Origin: JAOUEA01 sp963797635
GTDB taxonomy: Bacteria > Actinomycetota > UBA4738 > HRBIN12
Direction of reading: 5' to 3'
DNA: 64,000 nucleotides
Assembly: GCA_963797635.1 (NCBI GenBank)
Contig: CAWCPZ010000007.1
Span: 124,001 to 188,000, forward strand
Shown here: one piece after another, positions 47,627-56,923 of the stretch
How the letters are laid out: each line of letters starts with the position of its first letter
How positions within the stretch are numbered: position 1 is the first letter of the stretch
Notes under the pieces: model-generated
Databases searched by the model: none
What the model was told of the DNA's origin: nothing
Seen by the model: the letters and a program-made list of their open reading frames with translations, nothing else
Position numbers and translations under genes: made by a program

Positions 47627-47647
47627 ACTAGTCTTCGCCAGACTAGT
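47627..47647. promoter_or_regulatory. perfect 8-bp inverted repeat ACTAGTCT-N5-AGACTAGT
   Basis: AT-rich arms unlike the surrounding GC-rich DNA, in the 96-bp gap between the lipoprotein gene end (47660) and the nurA start. It could be an operator for the repair operon or the terminator stem of the lipoprotein gene; no U-tract follows on the minus strand. Confidence 0.45.
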
Positions 47648-47659
47648 GCTCCGCTTGGC

Positions 47660-48438
47660 TCAGGCGGGGGTGGACTGCACGCTGTCCTTCACGAATCCTC
47701 GGCCCTCTTGTAGACCAGGACGGTGGTTCGGAATCTCGCTCGGACAGCAGTGGGGATCTTCGGGAGCGTAGACGGCCTCGAGGAGCGCGATGCCGACGGG
47801 ATCGACATGGAGATCGACCCGCGCATCGCAGAGTGACTTCGCCCAGCGCTCCGATGCCGCCGCCAGGTCGATGACCCGCCAGTTGCCGCAGGCACCGCTG
47901 CCGCCGGTCGCCTCCTGCAGCAGGAGGTCGTCCGAGCCGTCTCCGGTCGCGTCGCCGACGACGCCCTTCGAACGCCGAGGATCCCCTCGCTCCTTGCGGT
48001 GGTCCGATCCCGAACACCGGCGACCAGGGCGGGACTCGGCTCCCTCGGTCCGACGCCACTCGACGAGACCGCGGGCCTGGAGGAACGGATCGCCGGACGG
48101 CTTGAAGTAGGCCACCACGATGACCTCGCCGGCAGGCGGTCTCCGTCATCCACCGGTTGCTGACCTTCGTCCCCGGTGGGATGAGCGCCTTCGAAGGGAC
48201 GTCCTGCCTTACGGACGTCCTGGTCATATGACACGGGGATCCCAGACGGGAGGTCGGGCGAAGGGGTGACCGTCACCGACGGCGATGCCGGCACGGACGG
48301 CTGGGTCGTGTCGGAGGGCAGGATGGAACCCGACGGAAGCGGGGTCACCGGAACCCCGATCGGCTGGTCGGTGTCGCAGGAGGTCATGAGCACGGCCACG
48401 ACCGCGGCCACGGCGAGCACGAGGGGAAGGCGTCGCAT
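47660..48438 (-). CDS. lipoprotein with FG-GAP-like motif (two frameshifts)
   Basis: About 259 residues. Signal and lipobox LPLVLAVAAVVAVLMTSCDT, a long Pro/Ser/Thr linker, then, after frame changes near 48215 and 48135, VVAYFKPSGDPFLQARGLVE and GVVGDATGDGSDDLLLQE, an FG-GAP/integrin-like calcium-loop motif. The C-terminus has several cysteines (SGACGNW, LCDAR, HCCPSE). Anchored outside the membrane; function unknown. The ATG lies six bases after minus-strand TAGCAT. Confidence 0.6.
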
Positions 48439-48444
48439 CGCTCG

Positions 48445-48450
48445 ATGCTA
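48445..48450 (-). promoter_or_regulatory. -10 box TAGCAT of a leaderless promoter (lipoprotein gene)
   Basis: Minus-strand TAGCAT ends six bases before the ATG at 48438. It lies back-to-back with the TAGGAT promoter at 48485 on the other strand. Confidence 0.5.
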
Positions 48451-48484
48451 CCGGCGCCCATGCCGCCGCCGGGGGAGCCGCGGG

Positions 48485-48490
48485 TAGGAT
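48485..48490 (+). promoter_or_regulatory. -10 box TAGGAT of a leaderless promoter (thioesterase gene)
   Basis: TAGGAT, then GCGCGC, then GTG at 48497. Confidence 0.5.
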
Positions 48491-48496
48491 GCGCGC

Positions 48497-49015
48497 GTGA
48501 GTGAGCCCACCCTGGCACCGAAGCGCGTCACCGACTCCACCGTGACGTTGACGCAGATGATGGAGGTCACCGACGCCAACATCGCGGGCAAGGTGCACGG
48601 TGGCGTGATCATGCGGCTGGTCGACACCGCCGCCGCGCTCGCCGCGATCCGGCACGCGGGCGGTCTCGCCGTCACCGTGGCGATCGACGAGATGACCTTC
48701 CTGGATCCCGTGTCGATCGGCGAGGTCATCGTGCTCAAGGCCTCCGTGAACGCCGTCGGACACAGCTCGATGGAATGCGGGGTCCGGGTGGACGCCCTCG
48801 ACCCGGTGACCGGGCGGACGCGGCACGCGAACAGCGCCTACCTGGTGTTCGTGGCGGTCGACGACGCCGGGCAACCCCGGCCCGTTCCTCCGCTCCTGGT
48901 CGAGACCGACGAGGAGAAGCGCCGCCAGCGCGAGGCGATGCTCCGTCGGGAGACCCGCCTGGCCCACAAGGAAGCGGTCAAAGCCGCTCGCGAGATCGAG
49001 GAGGCTCAGCCGTGA
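48497..49015 (+). CDS. acyl-CoA thioesterase, hotdog fold (YciA/BACH type)
   Basis: Intact 172 residues. The hotdog helix and active site are in MMEVTDANIAGKVHGGVIMR and LVDTAAALAAIRHAGG, then AIDEMTFLDPVSIGEVI; the C-terminal ~40 residues are charged and helical (EKRRQREAMLRRETRLAHKE). It hydrolyses acyl-CoA, probably short to medium chain, in the cytosol. The stop overlaps the next GTG (GTGA). Confidence 0.87.
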   Translation: MSEPTLAPKRVTDSTVTLTQMMEVTDANIAGKVHGGVIMRLVDTAAALAAIRHAGGLAVTVAIDEMTFLDPVSIGEVIVLKASVNAVGHSSMECGVRVDALDPVTGRTRHANSAYLVFVAVDDAGQPRPVPPLLVETDEEKRRQREAMLRRETRLAHKEAVKAAREIEEAQP

Positions 49016-49314
49016 TCCTGGAACACGCCGTGCTGCAGGTGAAACCGGGCACGCAGGCCGAGTTCACCGACACGTTCGACCGAGCCCGAGCGATCATCGA
49101 GGCCGCGGAGGGGTTCAACTCCCTGCTGCTGCTTCCCTGCGTCGAGGACGAGACCCGGTACCTGCTTCTGGTCGAGTGGGAGCACCTGGAGGATCACACC
49201 GAAGGGTTCCGAGGATCACCGGCCTACGAGGAGTGGAAGACGCTGCTCCACCACTTCTACGACCCCTTCCCGGAGGTCGATCACTACCCCCTGCCCGACC
49301 TCGACGAGGACTGA
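49012..49314 (+). CDS. antibiotic-biosynthesis-monooxygenase (ABM) domain protein
   Basis: Intact 100-residue ferredoxin-like alpha+beta barrel protein: VILEHAVLQVKPGTQAEFTD, SLLLLPCVEDETRYLLLVEW and AYEEWKTLLHHFYDPFPEV. Members act as small cofactor-free oxygenases or heme-related enzymes; the substrate is unknown. Co-translated with the thioesterase through a four-base overlap. It is a short gene whose GTG start is fixed by this overlap. Confidence 0.75.
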   Translation: MILEHAVLQVKPGTQAEFTDTFDRARAIIEAAEGFNSLLLLPCVEDETRYLLLVEWEHLEDHTEGFRGSPAYEEWKTLLHHFYDPFPEVDHYPLPDLDED

Positions 49315-49394
49315 GCCCGGCTGGCTCTCGGGGCCTGCGCGCTGCGTGGGAGGATGGAAGGACACCTCTCACGTGGAAGGACTGACATCACACG

Positions 49395-52097
49395 ATGACC
49401 AGCGAACTCGCGGGGGCGCGGGGGCGGTTGGAGACCGCCGACGGCCCGATCGACCTGTACCGGCTCGATGCGATCGGCGTGGATCTGTCGCGGCTGCCGA
49501 AGACCGTGCTGATCCTGCTCGAGAACCTGCTGCGGCGCGCAGGTTCGCGCGACGTCTCCGACGAGGACGTGCGCGCGCTCGCCGCGTGGCCCGGGCCCGC
49601 GGGCGACGTCGCGTTCATGCCGGGCCGCGTGCTGATGCAGGACTTCACGGGCGTGCCCGCCGTGGTGGACCTGGCCGCGATGCGCAGCGCCACCCAGCGA
49701 GCGGGCGCCGATCCCGCTTCGATCAACCCGTCGATCCCCGTGGACCTGGTGATCGACCACTCCGTGTCCGTGGACCTGTTCCGCTCGCCCGAGGCCTACG
49801 CGCGCAACATCGAGTTCGAGTACCGGCGGAACGGCGAGCGCTACTCGCTCCTCCGCTGGGCCCAGCAGGCGTTCGAAGGATTGCGCGTGGTGCCGCCCGG
49901 CGCGGGCATCTGTCACCAGGTGAACCTGGAGCATCTGGGGCAGGTCGTCTCGACGCGCGACGGCGTGGCGTTCCCCGACACGCTCGTGGGCACCGACTCG
50001 CACACCACGATGATCAACGGGCTCGGCGTCCTGGGGTGGGGCGTGGGCGGCATCGAGGCCGAGGCCGCGATGCTGGGCCAGCCGATGTTCCTGCCACAGC
50101 CGGTGGTGATCGGCGTGCGCATGACCGGTGCGTTGCCGGCCGGGACCACCGCCACCGACCTCGTGCTGACGCTCACCGAGATGCTCCGCGCGCACGGCGT
50201 GGTGGGCAAGTTCGTCGAGTTCTTCGGTGACGGGCTGTCGTCGCTGTCGATCGCGGACCGAGCCACGCTGTCGAACATGTGCCCGGAGTACGGCGCCACC
50301 GCGTCCTACTTCCCGGTGGACGCGGAGACGATGCGCTACCTCACCTTCACCGGCCGGGGCGACCGCGTCGACCTGGCCGAGCGCTACACGAAGGAACAGG
50401 GGATGTTCCGGCGCGACGGCGATCCCGAGCCGACGTTCAGCGAGATCCTCGACCTCGACCTGGCGTCGGTGGTGCCCTCGATGGCGGGGCCGAAGCGGCC
50501 GCAGGACCGCGTGGCGCTCCCGGACGTGTGGGACTCGTTCCTCGCGGCGTTCCGCGATCACCTCGAACCGGACCCGAAGGGCGTCGAGATCGGGCGGTTC
50601 GTCGCCGAGGGTGGGTCGCTGCGCAACGAAGAGCTCCCCGGGGACGAGGACGTCGCGGATCATCCCGCGGGCGAGAGCGTCGTGGGGCACGGCAGCGTCG
50701 TGATCGCCGCGATCACGTCCTGCACGAACACCTCGAACCCCAGCGTGATGCTGGCCGCCGGGCTGCTGGCGCGCAAAGCGATCGAGGCGGGCCTGGACAC
50801 CAAGCCGTGGGTGAAGACCTCGCTGGCTCCCGGCTCGCGCGTGGTCACCGACTACCTCGACCGAGCCGGGCTCACCCCGTATCTCGACAAGCTCGGGTTC
50901 GCGTTGGTGGGCTATGGCTGCACCACGTGCATCGGCAACTCCGGTCCCTTGATCGACGACGTCGCGAAGGCCGTGGACGAGCACGACCTCAACGTGGCGG
51001 CGGTGCTCAGCGGCAACCGGAACTTCGAAGGCCGGGTGCATCCGCAGGTTCGTGCCTCCTACCTGGCGTCGCCGCCCCTGTGCGTGGCGTACGCCCTCGC
51101 GGGGCGGATCGACGTCGACCTCACGACCGAACCGCTCGGGGAAGGAAGCGACGGGCCGGTGTTCCTGGCCGACATCTGGCCCACCGCCGACGAGGTGCGC
51201 GATGCGATGGCGACGGCGATCACCGAGTCGCAGTACACGACCCAGTACGAACGCATCTGGAGCGGCGACGAACACTGGCAGGGACTGCCGACGCCGTCGG
51301 GCCCCGTCTACGACTGGGACCCCGCCTCCACCTACGTGCAGGAACCGCCGTTCTTCGACGACCTCGGCACGGTCGCGGCCGTCGCCGACATCGAGGGCGC
51401 ACGCGTGCTGGTGAAGGTGGGTGACTCGATCACCACCGACCACATCTCGCCGGCCGGTTCGATCAAGGTGGATTCACCGGCGGGTGCGTACCTGCGCGAA
51501 CACGGGGTCGAGCCGGTGGACTTCAATTCCTACGGTTCTCGTCGGGGCAATCACGAGGTGATGATGCGCGGCACGTTCGCCAACATCCGCCTGCGCAACG
51601 AGATGGCGCCCGGCACGGAGGGCTCGTTCACGACGCACCTGCCGACGGGCGAGGTCACCAGCATCTACGAGGCGGCGACCCGGTACCGGGACGCGGGCAT
51701 CCCCAGTGCCGTGCTTGCGGGCAAGGAGTACGGCAGCGGTTCGAGCCGCGACTGGGCGGCGAAGGGACCGAACCTGCTGGGCGTGCGGTTCGTGCTGGCG
51801 GAGAGCTTCGAGCGCATCCACCGGTCGAACCTGGTGGGCATGGGCGTGCTGCCGCTGCAGTACGCGCCGGGGGAGTCGGCGGCCTCGCTCGGGCTGGACG
51901 GCACGGAGACGTTCGCGGTCCGCGACCTCGCGGCCGGGATCACGCCCGGCCAGCAGGCCACGGTGGAGGTCTCGCGCCAGGACGGGACGACGACCACGTT
52001 CAGCGTCACCGTGCGGATCGACGCCGCCGCCGAGCTGGAGTACTACACGCGCGGCGGGATCCTCCGGATGGTGCTCGGCGACATGCTGGGCGCCTGA
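49395..52097 (+). CDS. acnA: aconitate hydratase A
   Basis: Intact 900 residues, full length for bacterial AcnA/IRP-type aconitase of the TCA cycle. The 4Fe-4S cysteines are Cys443 (SCTNTSNP), Cys509 and Cys512 (GYGCTTCIGNSG). Other signatures are TDSHTTMINGLGVLGWGVGG, YGSRRGNHEVMMRGTFANIR and KEYGSGSSRDWAAKG in the swivelling domain. A GGAAGGAC element lies ~14 bases before the ATG. It may also bind RNA when the cluster is lost, as known for the family. Confidence 0.97.
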   Translation: MTSELAGARGRLETADGPIDLYRLDAIGVDLSRLPKTVLILLENLLRRAGSRDVSDEDVRALAAWPGPAGDVAFMPGRVLMQDFTGVPAVVDLAAMRSATQRAGADPASINPSIPVDLVIDHSVSVDLFRSPEAYARNIEFEYRRNGERYSLLRWAQQAFEGLRVVPPGAGICHQVNLEHLGQVVSTRDGVAFPDTLVGTDSHTTMINGLGVLGWGVGGIEAEAAMLGQPMFLPQPVVIGVRMTGALPAGTTATDLVLTLTEMLRAHGVVGKFVEFFGDGLSSLSIADRATLSNMCPEYGATASYFPVDAETMRYLTFTGRGDRVDLAERYTKEQGMFRRDGDPEPTFSEILDLDLASVVPSMAGPKRPQDRVALPDVWDSFLAAFRDHLEPDPKGVEIGRFVAEGGSLRNEELPGDEDVADHPAGESVVGHGSVVIAAITSCTNTSNPSVMLAAGLLARKAIEAGLDTKPWVKTSLAPGSRVVTDYLDRAGLTPYLDKLGFALVGYGCTTCIGNSGPLIDDVAKAVDEHDLNVAAVLSGNRNFEGRVHPQVRASYLASPPLCVAYALAGRIDVDLTTEPLGEGSDGPVFLADIWPTADEVRDAMATAITESQYTTQYERIWSGDEHWQGLPTPSGPVYDWDPASTYVQEPPFFDDLGTVAAVADIEGARVLVKVGDSITTDHISPAGSIKVDSPAGAYLREHGVEPVDFNSYGSRRGNHEVMMRGTFANIRLRNEMAPGTEGSFTTHLPTGEVTSIYEAATRYRDAGIPSAVLAGKEYGSGSSRDWAAKGPNLLGVRFVLAESFERIHRSNLVGMGVLPLQYAPGESAASLGLDGTETFAVRDLAAGITPGQQATVEVSRQDGTTTTFSVTVRIDAAAELEYYTRGGILRMVLGDMLGA

Positions 52098-52140
52098 GAC
52101 AGAGCGACCCCGAACGGAGACACACGAGCCAAGACAGACT

Positions 52141-52169
52141 GGAAGGCGGGGTGTGCGGCCCCGCCTTCC
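52141..52169. terminator. strong bidirectional hairpin between acnA and the DoxX gene
   Basis: GGAAGGCGGGG (52141-52151) pairs perfectly with CCCCGCCTTCC (52159-52169) around TGTGCGG. It separates two convergent genes and probably terminates both, although no U-run follows on either side. Confidence 0.65.
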
Positions 52170-52192
52170 GTGTCGGCCGTTCGTCGATGCGA

Positions 52193-52807
52193 TCAGGCCA
52201 GGATCGGGTGCTTCTTGACCAGCTCGGTCCGCTGCCAGATCTTGCCGAGCCCCAGGTACCTGCCTGCGTTGGCGAAGAACAGCCCCGCCAGGACGAGTGC
52301 CTCGACGACGTGCTCGTCCACGAAGGGGTTGTGCTCGGGCCAGATCGCCGTGGCGGTGAAGAAGATCGCCATCCAGGCGATGCCGCCCAGGCTCGCGAGC
52401 TTCACGCCCACGCCCAGGAGCAGCGCGAGGCCGATCCCCAGCATCGAGAGCATGAACACCCAGTCCACCCAGCCGGCAGCCGTCGGACCCGCTGCTCCCA
52501 TCTGTGCCCCCGTGATCGTCTCGTAGAAGCCCTTGAACGGGCCCTTGAGCGCGAACCCGAGGACACCTGCGGTCGGGGAACCGCCGTTGACCCACGCGTC
52601 CGGGCCGCCGAACACGATGGCGCCCGTCTCGACGTCACGGCCGGTGGCGAAGCCCAGGCCCCACAGCTTGTCGATGAACGCCCAGAGGAACGTCCATCCC
52701 ATCGCCAAGCGGAGCAGCCCAACAACCCGCTGCAGCCCCTTGGTGTGCACCGGCTCCAGCTGCTCGATCGCCGGCATGTCGATCGCGGTCATCTCCCGCG
52801 TCGTCAT
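52193..52807 (-). CDS. DoxX/DoxD-like membrane protein
   Basis: Intact 204 residues, four-span DoxX-type protein: VVGLLRLAMGWTFLWAFIDK, MLSMLGIGLALLLGVGVKLA and ALVLAGLFFANAGRYLGLG. DoxX-family proteins are linked to quinone-dependent thiosulfate or sulfide oxidation and to redox stress; catalytic detail is unknown. The ATG at 52807 has a canonical GGAGGT seven bases upstream. Two palindromes of the DevR/DosR type lie 61-97 bp upstream, so it is a likely target of the response regulator next door. Confidence 0.78.
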   Translation of the reverse strand: MTTREMTAIDMPAIEQLEPVHTKGLQRVVGLLRLAMGWTFLWAFIDKLWGLGFATGRDVETGAIVFGGPDAWVNGGSPTAGVLGFALKGPFKGFYETITGAQMGAAGPTAAGWVDWVFMLSMLGIGLALLLGVGVKLASLGGIAWMAIFFTATAIWPEHNPFVDEHVVEALVLAGLFFANAGRYLGLGKIWQRTELVKKHPILA

Positions 52808-52867
52808 CGTTCCCACCTCCTTGTTCCGATGGGAACAGCATCGTCGCGAGCGTCAGCGTCATGGCCC

Positions 52868-52904
52868 GGGTCGTGCGTCCCTATCTGGATGGGACCTTCG
52901 GACC
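52868..52904. promoter_or_regulatory. tandem DevR/DosR-like boxes upstream of the DoxX gene
   Basis: GGGTCGTGCGTCCC (52868-52881) and GGGACCTTCGGACC (52891-52904), starts 23 bp apart. Both follow, or nearly follow, GGG-N-C-N4-G-N-CCC, the spacing of the mycobacterial DosR box. Similar boxes occur at 54112-54175, 60025 and 63172-63209. Confidence 0.55.
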
Positions 52905-52909
52905 GGTGG

Positions 52910-53581
52910 CTACTCCTCGACGGAGCCGGGCGTGGTGGTGTGGCGGGCGAGGTAGGCGGCGGCCTCGGCGCGCCGTGCGACCTCCAGCTTCGACAGGATC
53001 GAGCTGACGTAGTTCTTCACGGTCTTCTCGGCCAGGTGCAGTTCATCGCCGATCTCGCGGTTCGTGCGGCCGTCGGCCACCAGGGTCAGGATGCGCTCCT
53101 CCTGCGGTGAGAGCCGGGCGAGCTTCTCGTCCTTCAGCAGGTGCTTGCCCTTGCGCAGGCGGTCCAGCACGGCGGTGGTGACGCCGGGATCGAGCAGCGA
53201 ATCGCCGGCGCCGACGGCGCGGATCGCCCGCAACAGCTCGCCGGGCTTCACCTGTTTCAGCACGTAGCCGGAGGCGCCCGCCATGATCGAGGAGAACAGC
53301 GCCTCGTCGTCGGCGAACGAGGTCAGCATCAGGACCTTGGTCTCAGGATGGTCGGCGCGGATCTGCCGGGTCGCCTCGATGCCGCTGCCGTCCGCCAGTC
53401 GCACGTCCATCACGACGACGTCGGGGCGAGTGCGCGCTGCCTCGTCGATCGCTTCCTGCACGCTGCCCGCTTGCGCGGTCACCACGATGTCGTCCTGCGT
53501 ATCGAGCATCCCCTTGATGCCGTCGCGGACGATCTCGTGGTCGTCGACGAGCATCACGCGGAGCGGAGCCGGCTTCGTCAC
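52910..53581 (-). CDS. NarL/LuxR-family response regulator (DevR/DosR-like)
   Basis: Intact 223 residues. The receiver begins VMLVDDHEIVRDGIKGMLD; the phospho-acceptor is Asp59 in VVVMDVRLADGSG, with the conserved Thr and Lys in LMLTSF and YVLKQV. The C-terminal LuxR helix-turn-helix is LSPQEERILTLVADGRTNRE, then KTVKNYVSSILSKL. The probable cognate kinase is the GAF kinase at 55608-56761. Located ten bases after the SRPBCC gene, whose promoter region carries three matching boxes, so it is probably autoregulated. Confidence 0.9.
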   Translation of the reverse strand: MTKPAPLRVMLVDDHEIVRDGIKGMLDTQDDIVVTAQAGSVQEAIDEAARTRPDVVVMDVRLADGSGIEATRQIRADHPETKVLMLTSFADDEALFSSIMAGASGYVLKQVKPGELLRAIRAVGAGDSLLDPGVTTAVLDRLRKGKHLLKDEKLARLSPQEERILTLVADGRTNREIGDELHLAEKTVKNYVSSILSKLEVARRAEAAAYLARHTTTPGSVEE

Positions 53582-53590
53582 GCGGCCATC

Positions 53591-54074
53591 CTAGACGGCG
53601 GTGCTGGGGGAGGCGCCCGCCGTCGGCGACATCAGCGCGCGTCCGACCCCGTCCAGGAAGTCCTTGAGCGTGGCCTCGGCGACCCGGAAGAGCATCGTGC
53701 GGTCCATCGCGCGTCCCACGGCGCCCATGGGCGGGACGTATCTGGCGCTCATGGCCAGCTGCGTCCTGTCCGCGCTCAACGGCGCGATCTCCAGGTCGGC
53801 CTCCATCGACGGGAACACGCCCTCTCGGACCGGTCGCCTCCCAACGCAGGGGGATCAGGGTCTTGGTGGCCATCGCGATGGGTTCGCCGAGTTCGAGGGC
53901 GACGGTGCGCGCGATCCGGACGTGTTCTCCGAACCCCACGTCGGCCAGCAAGGTGTCGCCGACGTGGTTGGCCTGCTCGGCGAGCCCGGGGACCCACTCC
54001 TCAGGGTGACGCGCCAGGGCGACGGTCACCTGCTCCGGGGACATCGGCAGTTCGATGAAGTAGCGCGCGAACAC
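53591..54074 (-). CDS. SRPBCC-fold (polyketide-cyclase-like) protein (one frameshift)
   Basis: About 161 residues: ARYFIELPMSPEQVTVALAR, TKTLIPLRWEATG, then after one extra base near 53825 FPSMEADLEIAPLSADRTQL, TMLFRVAEATLKDFLDGVGR. The long C-terminal helix closing a hydrophobic pocket is typical of START/SRPBCC proteins, which bind small hydrophobic ligands. The GTG at 54074 overlaps a minus-strand TAGCGT, so the ATG at 54044 is an alternative start. First gene before the response regulator. Confidence 0.65.
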
Positions 54075-54111
54075 GCTACCCAGTGTCGGCTCGGCGCCGA
54101 TGCGGCGACAG

Positions 54112-54175
54112 GGGACGGACGACCCTGCGGCATGGGGCCGGTCGGCACCCCTCGTGGCGGAGGGCCGCGCGGCAC
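54112..54175. promoter_or_regulatory. three DevR/DosR-like boxes in a divergent promoter region
   Basis: GGGACGGACGACCC (54112-54125), GGGCCGGTCGGCAC (54135-54148) and GGGCCGCGCGGCAC (54162-54175); steps of 23 and 27 bp. They lie between the SRPBCC-response-regulator operon and the multicopper oxidase gene and could control both. Confidence 0.55.
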
Positions 54176-54210
54176 ACTCCCGAGGTCATGGCGAACGAAG
54201 GAGTGGATCG

Positions 54211-55596
54211 ATGAGCATGTTCCGAACCGGAGTCTCTCGCGTCGATGCTGGCGATCGTGTCCCTGGTGGGCGCCGCCTGCGTCAACGACGCAGGGGAACG
54301 AAGGCGCCGGCGGCGCCGATGAGCAAGCGGCGGCGGCGCCCGCGACGGTCGAGGTCATGCTGTCGGACTTCGCGATCGATCCGTCGGCGATCGAGGTCCC
54401 GTCGGGCCAGCCGCTGACGTTCTCGATCATGAACCACGGGCAGACGCCCCACACGTTCGGCGTCGTGGTCGACGGCCAGACCCTCGAGAGCGAGCAGATC
54501 GCGGCCGAGGCCACCGGCACGCTGGATGTCCCGGCGCTCGAGGCCGGCACGTACGACGCGCTCGTGCACCGTTCCCGGGCACAAGGATCTCGGCATGGTG
54601 GCCACCGTGGTGGCCAGCGACGGCGGCGGCACGACCGTCGCCGCCGGTGCGACGGGCGCCGACGGGTTCGGCCGCGGGGCACTCGTCGATGAGCGCCGTC
54701 GGAGATGGCGGCGCTGCACGAGGAAGGCGTGAACGCCTTCCTGGAGGGCGGGCAGACCGACACCACGGGCGGGACAGCTTGCTCGAGCCGCGCATCGTCA
54801 ACGGGCGTCAAGGTCTACGACATGACGATGGAGCAGGTCGACTGGGAGATCTCCAAGGGCAGTCACGAAGCCGGCGATGGCGTTCAACGGCATCGTGCCC
54901 GGGCCCGAGGTCCGCGTGCAGCAGGGCGACCACGTTCGGTTCGTGTTCCAGAACCAGCTCGACCAGCCCACCACGCGTGCACTTCCACGGGCTGACGGTG
55001 CCGAACGCCGATGGACGGCGTGCCGTACATCACGCAGCCGCCGATCATGCCGGGCGAGTACTGGACGTACGAGTTCACGGTCGAGGACCCGCCGGGCATG
55101 TACGTCTACCACTCCCACTTCAACTCCACCGAGCAGGTCGGCAGCGGGCTCTACGGCGCGCTCATCGTCGAGCCGAAGGGCGGCGACTGGAAGCCGCTCT
55201 ACGGCGTCGCAGCCCGACGTGGAGTCCTCGATGTTCCTCGGCGACGGTCCGCTCGGCTACGTGATCAACGGCAAGTCGTTCCCGGCCACCGCTGCCGACT
55301 GATGGCCTCGCTGCGGCGACTGGGTCCTGATCCACATCGCGAACGACGGCTCGCTGCTGCACCCGATGCACCTGCACGGCTACCACTTCGAGGTGGTGGG
55401 CGAGGACGGGTTCCCGCTGGCGCCCCAGAACCGGTACATGGCCGACACCTTGGTGGTGGCGCCCGGGTCCCCGCTTCGACATCCTGGTCCACGCCGACCG
55501 AACCCGGGCGCCTGGGCGTTCCACTGCCACATCCTTCCGCACGTGGAGGGGCCCGAGGGCATGTTCGGCATGGTGACGGCGCTGGTCGTGCAGTAG
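54211..55596 (+). CDS. multicopper oxidase with N-terminal cupredoxin domain (many frameshifts)
   Basis: A ~460-residue lipoprotein broken by roughly eight indels. The start MSMFRTGVSR and a signal/lipobox readable one frame over (SMLAIVSLVGAAC) precede a plastocyanin-like domain with HTFGV and CTVPGHKDLGM (type 1 copper ligands). The oxidase part keeps all four copper motifs: HFHGLTVP, YVYHSHFN, LHPMHLHGYHF and FHCHILPHVEGPEGMFG. Since every ligand survives, sequencing error is likelier than decay. GAAGGAG precedes the ATG. Possible copper oxidase or nitrite-reductase-like enzyme, downstream of three DevR-like boxes. Confidence 0.7.
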
Positions 55597-55607
55597 GCAG
55601 GACGCGC

Positions 55608-56761
55608 TCAGAGCGGGCAGGCGAGCTCGGCACCGGTGGTGCCCTCTCCGGCGATGCTCTCGACGTCGAGTTCGCCGCCGAGCGCCTCGACCCGGTCGCG
55701 CGAGGTTCGCCAGGCCCATCCCGCGCGGGGCTGTCGACGTCGAAGCCGGCGCCGTCGTCGTCGATCTCGAGCTCGGCGCCCGTCGTCGCATGCGGCGGAG
55801 CGTGACGCGGCACGTCGTGGCGCGTCCGCGTGCCGGCCGACGTTCGACAGCGCCTCGCGCGTCACCTGGACCAGGTCGCCCGCCAGCGCCGGCGAGCTCG
55901 GCGGCCACCGTGCCGTCGACGTCGACGACGGTGAGCACGCCGGATCGGTCCTCGAACTCCGCGCCGAGCTCCTGCAGCGCCTGGTCGAGCTGACGGTCGG
56001 CGAGGATGCCGGGCCGCAGCCCGAAGATGTAGTTGCGGAGGTCGCGGATCGCGCGGTCGATCTCCTCGACGGCGCCCTCGAGCCGCCGGCCGATCTCCTC
56101 GTCGTCGCGCCATCGCGGCCGTCCCCTGCAGGCCCATGCCCGACGGCGAACAGCGACTGGATCACGCCGTCGTGCAGCTCCTTCGCGATCCGCTCGCGTT
56201 CCTCCAGCAGCTCGAGCCGAGCGAGCTCGCGCTGGGCCCGCTGCGTCTCGTCGTACAGGCGCGCGTTCTCGATCGCGACGCCGGCCTGGGTCGCGAGCAC
56301 GACGAGCGCGGCCTCGTCGTCCTCGCTGAACTCCGCGGCGCCCTGCTTCTCGGTGAGGTAGATGTTGCCGAAGACCGTGCCCGCGCGCCGTCACCGGCGC
56401 GCCCAGGAACGAGTGCATCGGCGGGTGGTTCGGCGGGAAGCCGACCGATCGGGGGTCCGCGCCGATGTCGGGGAGCCGGAGCGGGTCGCCGCTCGTCGAT
56501 CAGGACGCCGAGGATGCCGTGCCCGACGGGTGGTCGCCGATCGCCGCACGCGTCCTCGTCGGTGACCCCGACCGTGATGAACTCTTCGATGCGCGGCCGG
56601 TCTCGGCGCAGGACCCCGAGCGCGCCGTACCGAGCGTCGGTGATCTCGACCGCGAGCTCGACGATGCGCTGCAGCACGGCCTCGAGCGATAGCTCGGAGG
56701 CCAGGGCCAAGCCCGCCTCGATCAGGGCGCGATCCAGTTGCCTGGAGGGCTTGGCCAGCAT
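55608..56761 (-). CDS. GAF sensor histidine kinase, DevS/DosT-like (several frameshifts)
   Basis: Reassembled from three frames. N-terminal helix AKPSRQLDRALIEAGLALAS, then GAF domain (AVEITDARYGALGVL), HisKA_3 dimerisation with phospho-acceptor in ERERIAKELHDGVIQSLFAV, AIRDLRNYIFGLRPG, and the HATPase with TREALSNVGRHA and a final GEGTTGAELACPL. This is the NarL-partner kinase class. With the regulator at 52910 it would form a redox or gas-sensing pair; whether the GAF binds heme cannot be told. The ATG at 56761 is a guess. Convergent with the oxidase gene. Confidence 0.72.
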
Positions 56762-56910
56762 CGCGGTCAGGATAGGGGGCCCCACCGTGCTGGGCAAGGA
56801 GAGCTGATGTCGCCAAGTCACCTGCGGAACGGCTCGTCGAAGCGCCGGAGTTGGGTCCTCCATCGCTAGCGCGATCATCTCTTGCGAGGAGTTATAGGAA
56901 GAGAAGAGGG

Positions 56911-56916
56911 TAGGCT
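56911..56916 (+). promoter_or_regulatory. -10 box TAGGCT of a leaderless promoter
   Basis: TAGGCT ends seven bases before the ATG at 56924. Promoter of the Pat-like gene. Confidence 0.5.
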
Positions 56917-56923
56917 ACGGTAG

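Noticed and set aside
47564..47659. SOS (LexA) box controlling the nurA-herA-sbcD-sbcC operon
   Set aside because: No GAAC-N4-GTTC-type sequence is present; only the unrelated ACTAGTCT inverted repeat.
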